Source: SM23-73-3 sp965369445 | GTDB lineage: Bacteria > Zixibacteria > MSB-5A5 > SM1-73 | Reading direction: 5' to 3' | DNA length: 16,753 nucleotides | Assembly: GCA_965369445.1 (NCBI GenBank) | Contig: CBDUQU010000062.1 | Location: 1 to 16,753, forward strand | In this document: piece by piece, positions 1 to 7,404 of the stretch | Layout of the letters: each line of letters starts with the position of its first letter | Position numbering within the stretch: position 1 is the first letter of the stretch | The notes under the pieces: generated by a model | The model's database searches: none | What the model was told of the DNA's origin: nothing | The model's input: only the letters and a program-made list of their open reading frames with translations | Made by a program: the position numbers and the translations under genes

Positions 1-63
1 CACCAGAAAGATCACCAGACTTCCCAGAAGAAACTTCTGTGTTTTCGGATCCTTTAAATCCAT
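1..63 (-). CDS. pilO: Type IV pilus assembly protein PilO, N-terminal fragment
   Basis: Only the first 21 codons are inside the window, reading MDLKDPKTQKFLLGSLVIFLV. This is a short charged cytoplasmic start followed by the beginning of a hydrophobic membrane segment, the expected opening of PilO. The ATG directly follows the TAG stop of pilN with no gap. A GGGAGGG ribosome-binding site lies inside the 3' end of pilN, which suggests translational coupling. PilO is known to pair with PilN in the inner-membrane alignment complex of the type IV pilus or type II-like machine. The call rests mainly on gene order (pilM-pilN-pilO), because too little protein is visible for a family match. Confidence 0.7.
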   Translation of the reverse strand, partial: MDLKDPKTQKFLLGSLVIFLV

Positions 64-792
64 CTATTCCCTCCCGGCAGCCAAATTCATCTCAGTATTC
101 TTGGTCTCATCAAATGAGGCCAGTTCGTGCACCGCGGTGTCGGCGTCCAGGCCTTCAAAGTCCGGCACGTAGTAAAGATCTCCCACCAGCTGGAAGGTGA
201 AAGTCTTGCGCTCCTCCACCTCCGCCCTCTTCACATACTGCAGCTCCATGTTCTTGAAATAGGGCGAGCCGATCAGCTCGATCAAAAACGAAGCCAGGCT
301 GTTTAAGGAGTAGCTGTACCCTTCCATGGTTACCCTCTTTTTGGCCGGAGACGGTGGCTGACTCAAAACGATGGTGCTGTCTACTCCCGAACCCGGCACG
401 GCAGTGCTCTGCGGCTCCTCTTCCTCTAAAAGGGAAAGCCACAGGTAGTCCGGGACCCTTCTGGTCAGATCTTCCAGCACCCTGACCCACACTGCTCTGT
501 TTCTGTCCAGGGCCTCTATTGCAGACATCCTCTGCAGGACCTTGTCCTTGACGTCGGTTAAGGCATCCACCAGTTCTATGTTCTTTCTCAGCTCGTCGGC
601 CCTTCTTTGTGCCTGGGCTATCTTGTTGTTCAAAGCCTTGAGCTTCATGCTCTGAAACACGTTGACCCCCACGAACGCCACCACCAGGACGACCGCCAAG
701 CCGGCGATAAGGGTCAGGCTCTTGTCGAAGGAGATGCCTGGTCGCCTTTTTCTCAGCTCCCTGGGGAGCAAATTGATTTCAATCTTGGCCAT
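64..792 (-). CDS. pilN: Type IV pilus assembly protein PilN
   Basis: The protein has 242 residues and starts MAKIEINLLP. The INLLP motif at residues 6-10 is the conserved cytoplasmic peptide by which PilN docks onto PilM. A basic stretch (RKRRP) follows, then one transmembrane helix at about residues 26-46, a coiled-coil-like segment at about 50-90 (NNKIAQAQRRADELRKNIE) and a periplasmic ferredoxin-like domain. The domain organisation matches PilN/GspL-C family proteins; at 242 residues it is somewhat longer than many PilN, with a Pro/Ser-rich insert near residues 125-150. The start codon lies 2 bases after the pilM stop, with an AGAAAGG ribosome-binding site in the pilM 3' end. It is co-transcribed with pilM and pilO and bridges the PilM ring to the periplasmic part of the machine. 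Confidence 0.92.
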   Translation of the reverse strand: MAKIEINLLPRELRKRRPGISFDKSLTLIAGLAVVLVVAFVGVNVFQSMKLKALNNKIAQAQRRADELRKNIELVDALTDVKDKVLQRMSAIEALDRNRAVWVRVLEDLTRRVPDYLWLSLLEEEEPQSTAVPGSGVDSTIVLSQPPSPAKKRVTMEGYSYSLNSLASFLIELIGSPYFKNMELQYVKRAEVEERKTFTFQLVGDLYYVPDFEGLDADTAVHELASFDETKNTEMNLAAGRE

Positions 793-794
793 GT

Positions 795-1847
795 TTATTC
801 TGCCTTTCTCGAGGCCAGCCCAACCGAGACAGCAAGAAGCGGCGCTATTCTGTCCGGCTGGACGCCTTTAAAGATCTCGGGATCGTACTCGATATTTCTC
901 AAGGGATTGGCCACCTCAATGGGAACATTCAATTTTGATTGTACAAACTCGGGCAGGAAAGGAATCAGCGCCCCACCACCGGAGAGGACTATCCAATCCA
1001 CCTGCGGCACCTTGGCGGTGGATTTAAAATAGGAGAAGGCCACCTCCAGACCGGAGATCAGCTCCTCGGAAGCGGTGACTACGGTCGCCTTCAGCATATC
1101 CTGGTCAATGGAGGTTCCCATTTCCCCCTTCATGGTCTTCATTGCCAATTCCTGATTGATGCGAAATTCCTTCATTATGGAGTTGTAGATCAGCCTTCCC
1201 CCGCTGGCCAAATCTCTGGTGGAATGAAACAGCCCGTTTTTCAGGAAGGTGATGCTGGTGGTATCGAATCCGATGTCCATCAACGCGGTCACCTTTTCCG
1301 GATCGATCTCGTAGTTTATGTCGTAGGCGTTGAGGATGGCAAAGGCATCGGTATCCACGATCACCGGCCTTAGGCCCGCTTCTACGACGAGCTCTACATA
1401 CGAATTCAGAAACTCGTTTCTGGCGGCAACCAAAAGCACGTCCATCTTTTTGATCTCTTCGTTCACGTTGACCACGTGATAGTCCATGGTTACGTCTTCC
1501 ACGTCGAAGGGGCTTCTCTGTTCCGCCTCGAACAGAATGGCCTGTTCCGCCTCGGCCCCACTCTTCTGATCCATGGTGATCTTATCGGTGATCACCCCGT
1601 GCCCGGAGATGGATATGGCCACCTCCTTCAACTTCGGATCGCACTGATCCACCAGGCTCTGGAGATTGAAGATGACCGTGTCCTTATCCTTGATCTCCTC
1701 ATCCACCACAACCTCCAGTGGTAGTTCTCTCATCCCCAGAGAGGTCAGGGCGAAACTTCCGGATCTCTCCTCAAGCTTTACCAGCTTGATGGAGGATGCG
1801 CCGATGTCCAGGCCCGCTACGCTTCTTCCTTTTTTTCCAAAGAACAT
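795..1847 (-). CDS. pilM: Type IV pilus assembly ATPase-fold protein PilM
   Basis: The protein has 350 residues, the usual PilM length, and an actin/FtsA-like nucleotide-binding fold. Visible motifs are the phosphate-1 loop GLDIGASSIKLVKL (residues 12-25), the phosphate-2 segment MDIGFDTTSI (190-199) and the adenosine motif LSGGGALIPF (288-297). There is no signal peptide or membrane helix, consistent with a cytoplasmic ring that binds PilN. It is the first visible gene of the minus-strand pilMNO operon. The start ATG has only a weak purine-rich leader (AAAAAAAGAGA) about 5 bases upstream. A promoter was not recognised with confidence in the 0.8 kb upstream gap. In known systems PilM couples the motor ATPases to the inner-membrane alignment complex. 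Confidence 0.95.
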   Translation of the reverse strand: MFFGKKGRSVAGLDIGASSIKLVKLEERSGSFALTSLGMRELPLEVVVDEEIKDKDTVIFNLQSLVDQCDPKLKEVAISISGHGVITDKITMDQKSGAEAEQAILFEAEQRSPFDVEDVTMDYHVVNVNEEIKKMDVLLVAARNEFLNSYVELVVEAGLRPVIVDTDAFAILNAYDINYEIDPEKVTALMDIGFDTTSITFLKNGLFHSTRDLASGGRLIYNSIMKEFRINQELAMKTMKGEMGTSIDQDMLKATVVTASEELISGLEVAFSYFKSTAKVPQVDWIVLSGGGALIPFLPEFVQSKLNVPIEVANPLRNIEYDPEIFKGVQPDRIAPLLAVSVGLASRKAE

Positions 1848-1888
1848 ATGCGTCTCTTTTTTTAGTTTTCACTAACAAACTTGACAAT

Positions 1889-1917
1889 GCCGAAACAACA
1901 CTACTTGTCTTTTCGGC
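1889..1917. repeat. Inverted repeat in the pilM leader region
   Basis: GCCGAAA (1889-1895) and TTTCGGC (1911-1917) form a perfect 7-bp inverted repeat with a 15-base spacer. It lies about 40-70 bases upstream of the pilM start. It could be a hairpin in the pilM 5' leader or an operator. There is no direct evidence of function. Confidence 0.3.
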
Positions 1918-2484
1918 TGAAATTCCGCAAACCTTAAGTTCCTCAAAAAAAATTTAGCGGTGGAAAACGACAGCACCCCTTTCTTTACGCTTTAACCCCC
2001 TTGTGACGTGCTTCATAAAGTACAATCGGCAGGGAGCAGCGGAACCTTAATCCCCTTGCCTCAAATCGAAAAAATCTGTCGGCGATCTCAAGGCGCTTCC
2101 CGTCAGAGTGGGACGACAATATCGGCCTGCGTTACAATCTCCTGCTCCAAACAAGATGAAGAGAGAGAAGTCTGCCGAATCTCTTAGAGGCCAGGTTCAA
2201 GTGGTGAGGTAAAGAGCTCGGTCTTAGATAATGCCTTTCCTCCTTCACCAGGAATGAAAAGGTTGGTCTTCCTGAGATGAGTTCCCTTCACATAGAAGGA
2301 GATAGAGGAAAACCGGATCAATACTCAACCTTTCGCTAATCAGCGCCGGACCAAAGCATCCATTCCTCTTTGATTATGGTAGAAGAAGAAAAAGGAGGGT
2401 CTGCCCGATATATGACAATGGAGATTCTGCCGATGAACCCCGGGGAGGACCGTTCAGTCTTCGACAGAACGCAAGTAAAAGCAG

Positions 2485-2512
2485 TTGACATATCTTGATT
2501 CTTACGTAAATT
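2485..2512 (+). promoter_or_regulatory. Candidate sigma-70-type promoter for the S8 protease gene
   Basis: A perfect -35 hexamer TTGACA (2485-2490) is followed after 16 bases by TAAATT (2507-2512), which matches 4 of 6 positions of the -10 consensus. It points toward the protease gene about 125 bases downstream, leaving a leader of roughly 120 bases. Consensus matching alone is weak evidence. Confidence 0.4.
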
Positions 2513-2623
2513 AAGAAAGGAGGAGATTAGAAGTTCACTTGCGCAATCTTCTGAGATTCCGGCCCGGGTCGGGTCTCATGATGCGGTCTGAACTCGTAGG
2601 CTGTTTTGCCGACACCTGTAAAT

Positions 2624-2630
2624 AAAGGAG
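2624..2630 (+). promoter_or_regulatory. Ribosome-binding site that fixes the protease start
   Basis: AAAGGAG lies 8 bases before ATG 2639. It is too close (2 bases) to ATG 2633, and it is inside the frame if the upstream TTG at 2606 is used. The start at 2639 also places a clean signal peptide at the N-terminus. Confidence 0.75.
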
Positions 2631-2638
2631 CAATGCTT

Positions 2639-4339
2639 ATGTTTAAGTTCTCTTATCTCAAATGGTCCGCTTTACTATTTGTGGCTCTCTGCCTGGTTGG
2701 CGTGATGAGCGCCCGAATTACCGGACAGGTTCCACAGCAGCCCGAATTATATCTTACCAAAGACGATCCTGTCGTCTCGGAGAGATTCTCACAGCATTTA
2801 ACAAAACTCGAACCGCAGGAAAAAGTGAAGGTATGGGTCTTCTTCACGGATAAAGGGTTCGTGGATGTGGAGAGCTACCGGTCGGCTGTAACCCAAGCTG
2901 AAAATGCCTTAACCACCAGGGCCGCCCGGCGAAGGGCTAAGACCATGAAGCAGTCGTTGGTCGATTTCTGTGATCTTCCGGTGAACCAGGCTTACATCGA
3001 CCGGATAACGGATTTTGAGGCTCAGTTCAGGCACAGGAGCAGATGGCTCAACGCCGCCAGCTTCGAGATACCGGTCAGCGAGTTGGATGAGATATCCAAG
3101 CTGAGCTTCGTTCGTTCCATAAAACCGGTACTAACCGGGAAGAGGAAACCTGTCAGAATCGAGCCTCCCCCACAGGAACCTCTTCAGGGGAAAGGTCTGC
3201 TCGATCTGAACTACGGCGCCTCCTATGGCCAGCTTCAGCAGTTGAACATTCCTGCGGTTCACAACCTGGGATATTACGGGCAAGGGGTCTTGGTCTGTAT
3301 GCTGGATACCGGCTTCCGAAAAGACCACCAGGCCTTTCAGCCGGCTTATTCGGAAGGCCGGGTTTTGGCTGAGTGGGATTTCGTCAACGACGACGGCAAC
3401 ACGCAGAATGAACCCGGTGATCCTTCCTCGTCGCATAACCATGGGACGCTGACCTGGTCGGCTCTGGGGGGATCTGCATCTGGATATCTTTATGGTCCGG
3501 CATACGGTGCCGACTTCATTATCGCTAAGACCGAAGACGTCTCCATGGAGGAGCCCATCGAGGAAGACAACTGGGTGGCTGGAATGGAGTGGGCAGACAG
3601 CATCGGCGCGGGCGTCATCTCCAGCTCGTTGGCCTATATCGACTGGTACTCCTACTCCGATATGGATGGCAACACCGCGGTGACCACTATTGCGGCAGAC
3701 ATCGCCGCGCAGCTCGGCATCGTGGTCTGCAACGCTATGGCCAATGCCGGACCCGGAAGCGGAACTCTGCATGCTCCCGCAGACGCGGACAGCATCGTCG
3801 CCTGTGGAGCGGTTTACTCAGACGGAGAGATCGCCTATTTCAGTTCCAGGGGACCCAGCTTTGATGGACGGATCAAGCCGGAAGTCTGTGCCCAGGGGGT
3901 TTCGACCCGCTGTGCCAGCGCCAGTAGTCCCAGCACATACACTTACGCCAGCGGAACGTCCCTCTCCACTCCTCTTATCGGCGGTGCGGCGGCAGTAATT
4001 CTCTCGGCCCACCCCGGATGGACGCCCATGCAGGTGAGGGAAGCGCTAATGATGAGCGGCGATCATGCCTTATTTCCCGATAATAACTATGGCTGGGGGG
4101 TTCCCGACATATTGGCGGCCATCCAGTACAGCTTCCATCTCACCGGAGACGTGACCGGCGACGAACTGATCAATGTCTCGGATGTAATCTTCCTGGTGAA
4201 CTATCTATATAAGGAAGGACCGGCTCCCTCTCCCCTGCTCTTGGGTGACGTGAACTGCGACGACGAGATTAATCTGGGCGACTTAGTCTACCTGGTAAAC
4301 TACCTTTATCAGGGTGGAACTGAACCCTGCTCGCATTAG
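2639..4339 (+). CDS. Secreted subtilisin-like (S8) serine protease with C-terminal dockerin pair
   Basis: The protein has 566 residues from ATG 2639. Residues 1-25 form a signal peptide: a short basic start, the hydrophobic core ALLFVALCLVGV and MSA before the likely cleavage point. Residues about 30-185 look like an inhibitory propeptide. The catalytic domain shows the S8 triad: Asp223 in MLDTG, His268 in NHGT and Ser441 in ASGTSLSTP, with oxyanion Asn369 in ANAGPG. Residues about 502-560 hold two calcium-loop/helix repeats (GDVTGDELINVSD and GDVNCDDEINLGD, each followed by a LVNYLY helix), as in type I dockerins. The protein is probably exported and either autoprocessed or surface-attached. 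No cohesin partner is visible. It appears monocistronic, with a hairpin 35 bases after the stop. The substrate is unknown. Confidence 0.95.
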   Translation: MFKFSYLKWSALLFVALCLVGVMSARITGQVPQQPELYLTKDDPVVSERFSQHLTKLEPQEKVKVWVFFTDKGFVDVESYRSAVTQAENALTTRAARRRAKTMKQSLVDFCDLPVNQAYIDRITDFEAQFRHRSRWLNAASFEIPVSELDEISKLSFVRSIKPVLTGKRKPVRIEPPPQEPLQGKGLLDLNYGASYGQLQQLNIPAVHNLGYYGQGVLVCMLDTGFRKDHQAFQPAYSEGRVLAEWDFVNDDGNTQNEPGDPSSSHNHGTLTWSALGGSASGYLYGPAYGADFIIAKTEDVSMEEPIEEDNWVAGMEWADSIGAGVISSSLAYIDWYSYSDMDGNTAVTTIAADIAAQLGIVVCNAMANAGPGSGTLHAPADADSIVACGAVYSDGEIAYFSSRGPSFDGRIKPEVCAQGVSTRCASASSPSTYTYASGTSLSTPLIGGAAAVILSAHPGWTPMQVREALMMSGDHALFPDNNYGWGVPDILAAIQYSFHLTGDVTGDELINVSDVIFLVNYLYKEGPAPSPLLLGDVNCDDEINLGDLVYLVNYLYQGGTEPCSH

Positions 4340-4372
4340 CGCAAGCCACGACTTCTTGTTTTTATCCAAGAA

Positions 4373-4406
4373 AGACCAGCACCTAACTGAAGTTAGGTGC
4401 TGGTTT
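4373..4406 (+). terminator. Hairpin after the protease gene, member of a dispersed palindrome family
   Basis: ACCAGCACCTAAC (4375-4387) and GTTAGGTGCTGGT (4392-4404) form a perfect 13-bp stem with a TGAA loop, 35 bases after the protease stop. Only a short T run (TTTG) follows, so terminator activity is plausible but not certain. The 28 bases at 4376-4403 match the palindrome at 16590-16617 at 25 positions. Two of the three differences are a compensating C-G to A-T change in the stem. Confidence 0.6.
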
Positions 4407-5001
4407 GCTTCCCGGTGTTGGCCCGATCTGTTTCTGTTTTCGCTTCCCTCTTTTAAGACCTCCGTTCAAACGTGATTCTCTTTGTAGGATAATATCCGCA
4501 ACAGTTTCTTCGCCACGACACCTGTTGGCGCTTTCCAGTACTCTCCGCACCTGATCCAAGGGTCAAGCCCTTTTGACGATCCGGTAGATCGAACGTCCAA
4601 TCCTCAGCGACCCGATATTTACTGCAAAAAACCCTTGACACGGCCGAAGGCACCGCTTAAATTGGAGGACAGAGGCTCGTTTTACTCAGCCGAAATTTCT
4701 ATTGATGATTTAGATTCAGTTCTCTCTTTTCTAAACGGAAAAGATAATAAGATGAAGGAGTGCGCTTCTCCGGCTATCGGTGTCGCAGTTCTGGTCGGGT
4801 CCGGATTCAGGGAACCCGCGCACAGGCAAGATATGGATGAGTGGTTGTTTCGTGGGATAATGATATGCACGCCTCACTCTCATTCTCTTATGATATTAAC
4901 AGCCAAGAAGATAGCGACGATAGTTAAACCTTTGGATACATCGGACACCGCCAGGATGAAGACAGAGGCTCTTTTGGCGATTTGAAGGAGAAGTTCTCAA
5001 A

Positions 5002-5029
5002 AAACGGTTTTTAACCAGGTAGAAACGGT
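5002..5029. repeat. AAACGGT direct repeat upstream of the beta-helix gene
   Basis: AAACGGT at 5002-5008 and again at 5023-5029. The copies are 21 bases apart, two helical turns, and the second ends 27 bases before the start codon. The spacing is what one expects of tandem regulator half-sites, but a 7-base match could be chance. Confidence 0.2.
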
Positions 5030-5046
5030 GTTTATCTTTCTTGAAT

Positions 5047-5052
5047 GGAGGT
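5047..5052 (+). promoter_or_regulatory. Ribosome-binding site that fixes the beta-helix protein start
   Basis: GGAGGT lies 4 bases before ATG 5057. It overlaps the first codons of the alternative ATG at 5045, which has no upstream purine site of its own. The start at 5057 is therefore preferred. Confidence 0.65.
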
Positions 5053-5056
5053 GGCT

Positions 5057-7339
5057 ATGCGGTTAAGAGTGAAAAGGTTGCTCAAGAATGGGGAGTATCT
5101 TGTCTCTTTTGAGACGGTCAGCTTCGGCTGGGCAGAGAGATGGAGAATAAGGAAGTTCCGGGCTCCGAAGGTCAATCTCAGTGTGGATGGCCTGGGAACG
5201 CACCCACTTAGTAACATAGAACTCTGCATCAGAAGTCGAAGCGCCGAAGAGGCGGAGCGGCTGACGGACAGAGTCAAGCAAAACATCCGGGATACTCTGA
5301 CCAAACTCCCGGCCCGGAAGAACAACTTCATCTGTGAGAAGGTATCGGGGGTTTATGGCAGGAGGAAGAAGCTGGTCTTAAGTTTAGCTTGCGCCTTGGC
5401 GCTGGTGGTTGTATCGGCCGTCAGCGGGGTGATCTCGTCGGAGCGAACGGGCGTCCGGGACGAGCGATCAAGCGCCCCGGTGGCCACGGATAATCCGATT
5501 AGTGAAGGGAATGTCGCTCTTAAGCAGGATGCGGATGCCTCAACAGAAGGTTTGCTTGCAGACTACCAGGGCGAGTACAGGGACGATTTCACCACGTACA
5601 TTGGCGCCAGAGGCTGGGCAACGGGAAGAAGCTCCGGTTCCACCACCTCGATGAAGCCCGATTTCGCCATAACAGCCGTCCCTGAGGTTTTAGCCGGATA
5701 TACCGAATGGGGCTCCGGTGCATCCGGATCGGAAAGCGAAGGAGATTATCAGAATTTCAAGCTGATCCTCACCTCCCTGGGAGGATTCGAGGGACCGGTT
5801 ATTCTCGGTGTCTTAAGCTCCTCTCCCCTTTTGGACCTGCGCCTCTATCCGACGCAGATCGATAAACTCCCCGGGAGTTCAACTCTGTTGATTTCCTTTC
5901 CGCCCGAATCCGTTCCCCAGCTGTGTCCTGACATAACTATCGTCGCCAGGGGAAGGACTTCTGACGGGGATCTGATCACCCATGAGAAGAAACTGGCGCT
6001 GGCCATTCGCCAAAAATCGTCCCACCAGGGCCCGGCCTGGCACGTCTCCCCTCACGGAAGCGACCAATCGGGTAACGGCGGGTGGGGCTCGCCCTTCCGG
6101 ACCATTCAGAGAGCAATAGACTGCGCCAGGGCTGGAGATACCGTGTTGGTGGACAGAGGACTGTACAGGGAGAACATAAGTCTGTACCAAAAAGACGGAC
6201 TGGTGGTGGCAAGCCGCTTCATATTCGACCAGGATGAATCGACCGTTGGGTCCACCATCATCGAGGGAAAAGAAGAAGGCTGGGTGGTTACCATCGGTCG
6301 AAGCGAAAATGTCACATTATGTGGTTTCACTATTCAGAACGGCAGGGGCCGTAACGGCTCTCACGGAGGAGGTATATACTCTTTTAACTCCAGCCCCACC
6401 ATTTTCAATAACGTTGTCATCGGCAACCAGAATCACTCCGGTCACGGGGCAGGGATTTTCTGTTACGAGTCGGAACCCACTATCCTCTGGAATCACATAA
6501 CCGAAAACTCCAACTATGACGGTCACGGGGCGGGCATTTATTGCTACAGATCCGATCCGGACATTCAGTATAACGTTATCAGCGGGAACTACTCAAGCGG
6601 CGGGGGATCAGCTATCCATCTTCTCGAGCCAAACTCAGCCAGGATAGTCCGCAACACGATTCACAGCGATTCCGGATCGGCGGTGGTCGTCCTATACGGC
6701 AGCGGGGTTACCGGAGACTTCCGTGTAGTCAACAACACCATCAGCGGTAACCGCGGTGATGCCATCAGATTTTTTGGCGGGGCCTGGTACTTCGAGAATA
6801 ATATAATCACCAACAACCAAGGCTATGGCCTGTTTACCCTTCAGGGGGTTGCCTACTTATCCTATAATAACGTCTGGGGCAACGGCCGCGGAGACGAGGC
6901 TTTGGATTATTATGGGTTGAGCGAAGATCTCATAGCTAACAGCGGGAACGTCTCGGTTGATCCGGGCTTCGGAAATCCCCCCCACGGGAACTTTCATCTC
7001 TGCCTCAATTCGCCCTGCATAGATGCAGGAGATCCGAACGTTCCTGTGCCCTTCGATAGAGGCCAGCGCATCGACATGGGGGCTTTCGAGTACACGCATC
7101 CGGATATGGTGTGTGGCGATATGAATAGAGACGGATACATCGACTACGGGGACATAAATTATCTTGTCAAATTCTTGTCCGGCACGGCCCCCTCTCCCAA
7201 CCCTCTTGAGATCGCCGATGTCAACTGCGATGAGGAGATAGACCTGCGCGACCTGGGGCGCCTGTACAGGTTTCTGTATTACTACGGAGAGGAGCCTTGT
7301 GCGGATTTCAAGCCGAAGGATCGCTTGACAGAAAGATAA
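5057..7339 (+). CDS. Membrane-anchored right-handed beta-helix protein with C-terminal dockerin pair
   Basis: The protein has 760 residues from ATG 5057. Residues 1-104 are a basic, apparently cytoplasmic region with no family I recognise. RRKK is followed by one hydrophobic helix at about 105-127, which would act as an internal signal anchor. Residues about 135-325 are an extracytoplasmic region without a clear match. From about 328 the sequence VSPHGSDQSGNGGWGSPFRT and QRAIDCARAGDTVLV is the typical start of a DUF1565/NosD-like parallel beta-helix. It continues to about 680 with repeated turns of the N-x-I-x-x-N type (HNGAGIYCY-like rungs, NNTISGN, NNIITNN). Residues about 686-748 carry two dockerin-like calcium loops (GDMNRDGYIDYGD and ADVNCDEEIDLRD). 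Such folds often bind or cleave polysaccharide, but no catalytic residues are evident. A strong terminator follows directly. Confidence 0.92.
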   Translation: MRLRVKRLLKNGEYLVSFETVSFGWAERWRIRKFRAPKVNLSVDGLGTHPLSNIELCIRSRSAEEAERLTDRVKQNIRDTLTKLPARKNNFICEKVSGVYGRRKKLVLSLACALALVVVSAVSGVISSERTGVRDERSSAPVATDNPISEGNVALKQDADASTEGLLADYQGEYRDDFTTYIGARGWATGRSSGSTTSMKPDFAITAVPEVLAGYTEWGSGASGSESEGDYQNFKLILTSLGGFEGPVILGVLSSSPLLDLRLYPTQIDKLPGSSTLLISFPPESVPQLCPDITIVARGRTSDGDLITHEKKLALAIRQKSSHQGPAWHVSPHGSDQSGNGGWGSPFRTIQRAIDCARAGDTVLVDRGLYRENISLYQKDGLVVASRFIFDQDESTVGSTIIEGKEEGWVVTIGRSENVTLCGFTIQNGRGRNGSHGGGIYSFNSSPTIFNNVVIGNQNHSGHGAGIFCYESEPTILWNHITENSNYDGHGAGIYCYRSDPDIQYNVISGNYSSGGGSAIHLLEPNSARIVRNTIHSDSGSAVVVLYGSGVTGDFRVVNNTISGNRGDAIRFFGGAWYFENNIITNNQGYGLFTLQGVAYLSYNNVWGNGRGDEALDYYGLSEDLIANSGNVSVDPGFGNPPHGNFHLCLNSPCIDAGDPNVPVPFDRGQRIDMGAFEYTHPDMVCGDMNRDGYIDYGDINYLVKFLSGTAPSPNPLEIADVNCDEEIDLRDLGRLYRFLYYYGEEPCADFKPKDRLTER

Positions 7340-7340
7340 G

Positions 7341-7371
7341 AAAAAGCCGCCCCTTTTCGGGGCGGCTTTTT
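7341..7371. terminator. Strong bidirectional rho-independent terminator
   Basis: AAAAAGCCGCCCC (7341-7353) and GGGGCGGCTTTTT (7359-7371) form a perfect stem with a TTTTC loop. The A and T runs at either side give a U-tract on both transcripts. It sits between the convergent beta-helix and response-regulator genes, 1 base past the first stop and 33 bases past the second. Confidence 0.95.
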
Positions 7372-7404
7372 ACACTAGCCTCGGATCACTGCATGAACAT
7401 CTTT

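Larger units (their letters stand above)
1848..2638. other. 790-bp non-coding gap between divergent pilM and protease genes
   Basis: No convincing gene was found on either strand. The gap separates divergently transcribed pilM and the S8 protease gene, so it must carry promoters for both. A sigma-70-like promoter facing the protease is at 2485-2512. It also holds a purine tract with two SD-like sites (AAAGGAGGG near 2391-2399 and AAAGGAGGAG at 2516-2525), and neither sits at a good distance from a convincing start codon. A 28-codon reading frame at 2412-2498 and another from TTG 2539 to 2625 are possible but unsupported. No tRNA, CRISPR or recognisable riboswitch was seen. Confidence 0.6.
4405..5056. 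other. About 650 bp without a convincing gene
   Basis: The stretch between the protease hairpin and the beta-helix gene has no gene I can support. One open frame (plus strand, 4635-4985, 116 codons from a TTG) lacks a ribosome-binding site at its start and resembles no family I know. Its TTG is part of a TTGACA hexamer at 4635-4640 that could equally be a promoter -35 box. The stretch might contain a decayed gene. Just before the beta-helix gene, AAACGGT occurs twice (5002-5008 and 5023-5029). Confidence 0.5.

Noticed and set aside
2412..2498. 28-codon reading frame starting ATGACAATG with an upstream GGAGGG
   Set aside because: Spacing from the SD-like site is about 12 bases, the frame overlaps the candidate protease promoter, and the peptide has no distinctive features.
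2606..2638. Longer start (TTG 2606) for the S8 protease
   Set aside because: It would put the AAAGGAG site inside the coding region and bury the signal peptide behind 11 extra residues. ATG 2639 has the correct spacing.
4635..4985. Open frame of 116 codons on the plus strand as a coding gene
   Set aside because: The TTG start has no ribosome-binding site, there is no recognisable family, and it sits in otherwise non-coding sequence. Kept only as a low-interest finding.
5354..5420. Lipoprotein signal (SLAC) in the beta-helix protein
   Set aside because: Ser rather than Leu/Val/Ile is at -3, only a few hydrophobic residues precede the Cys, and there is no start codon just upstream.
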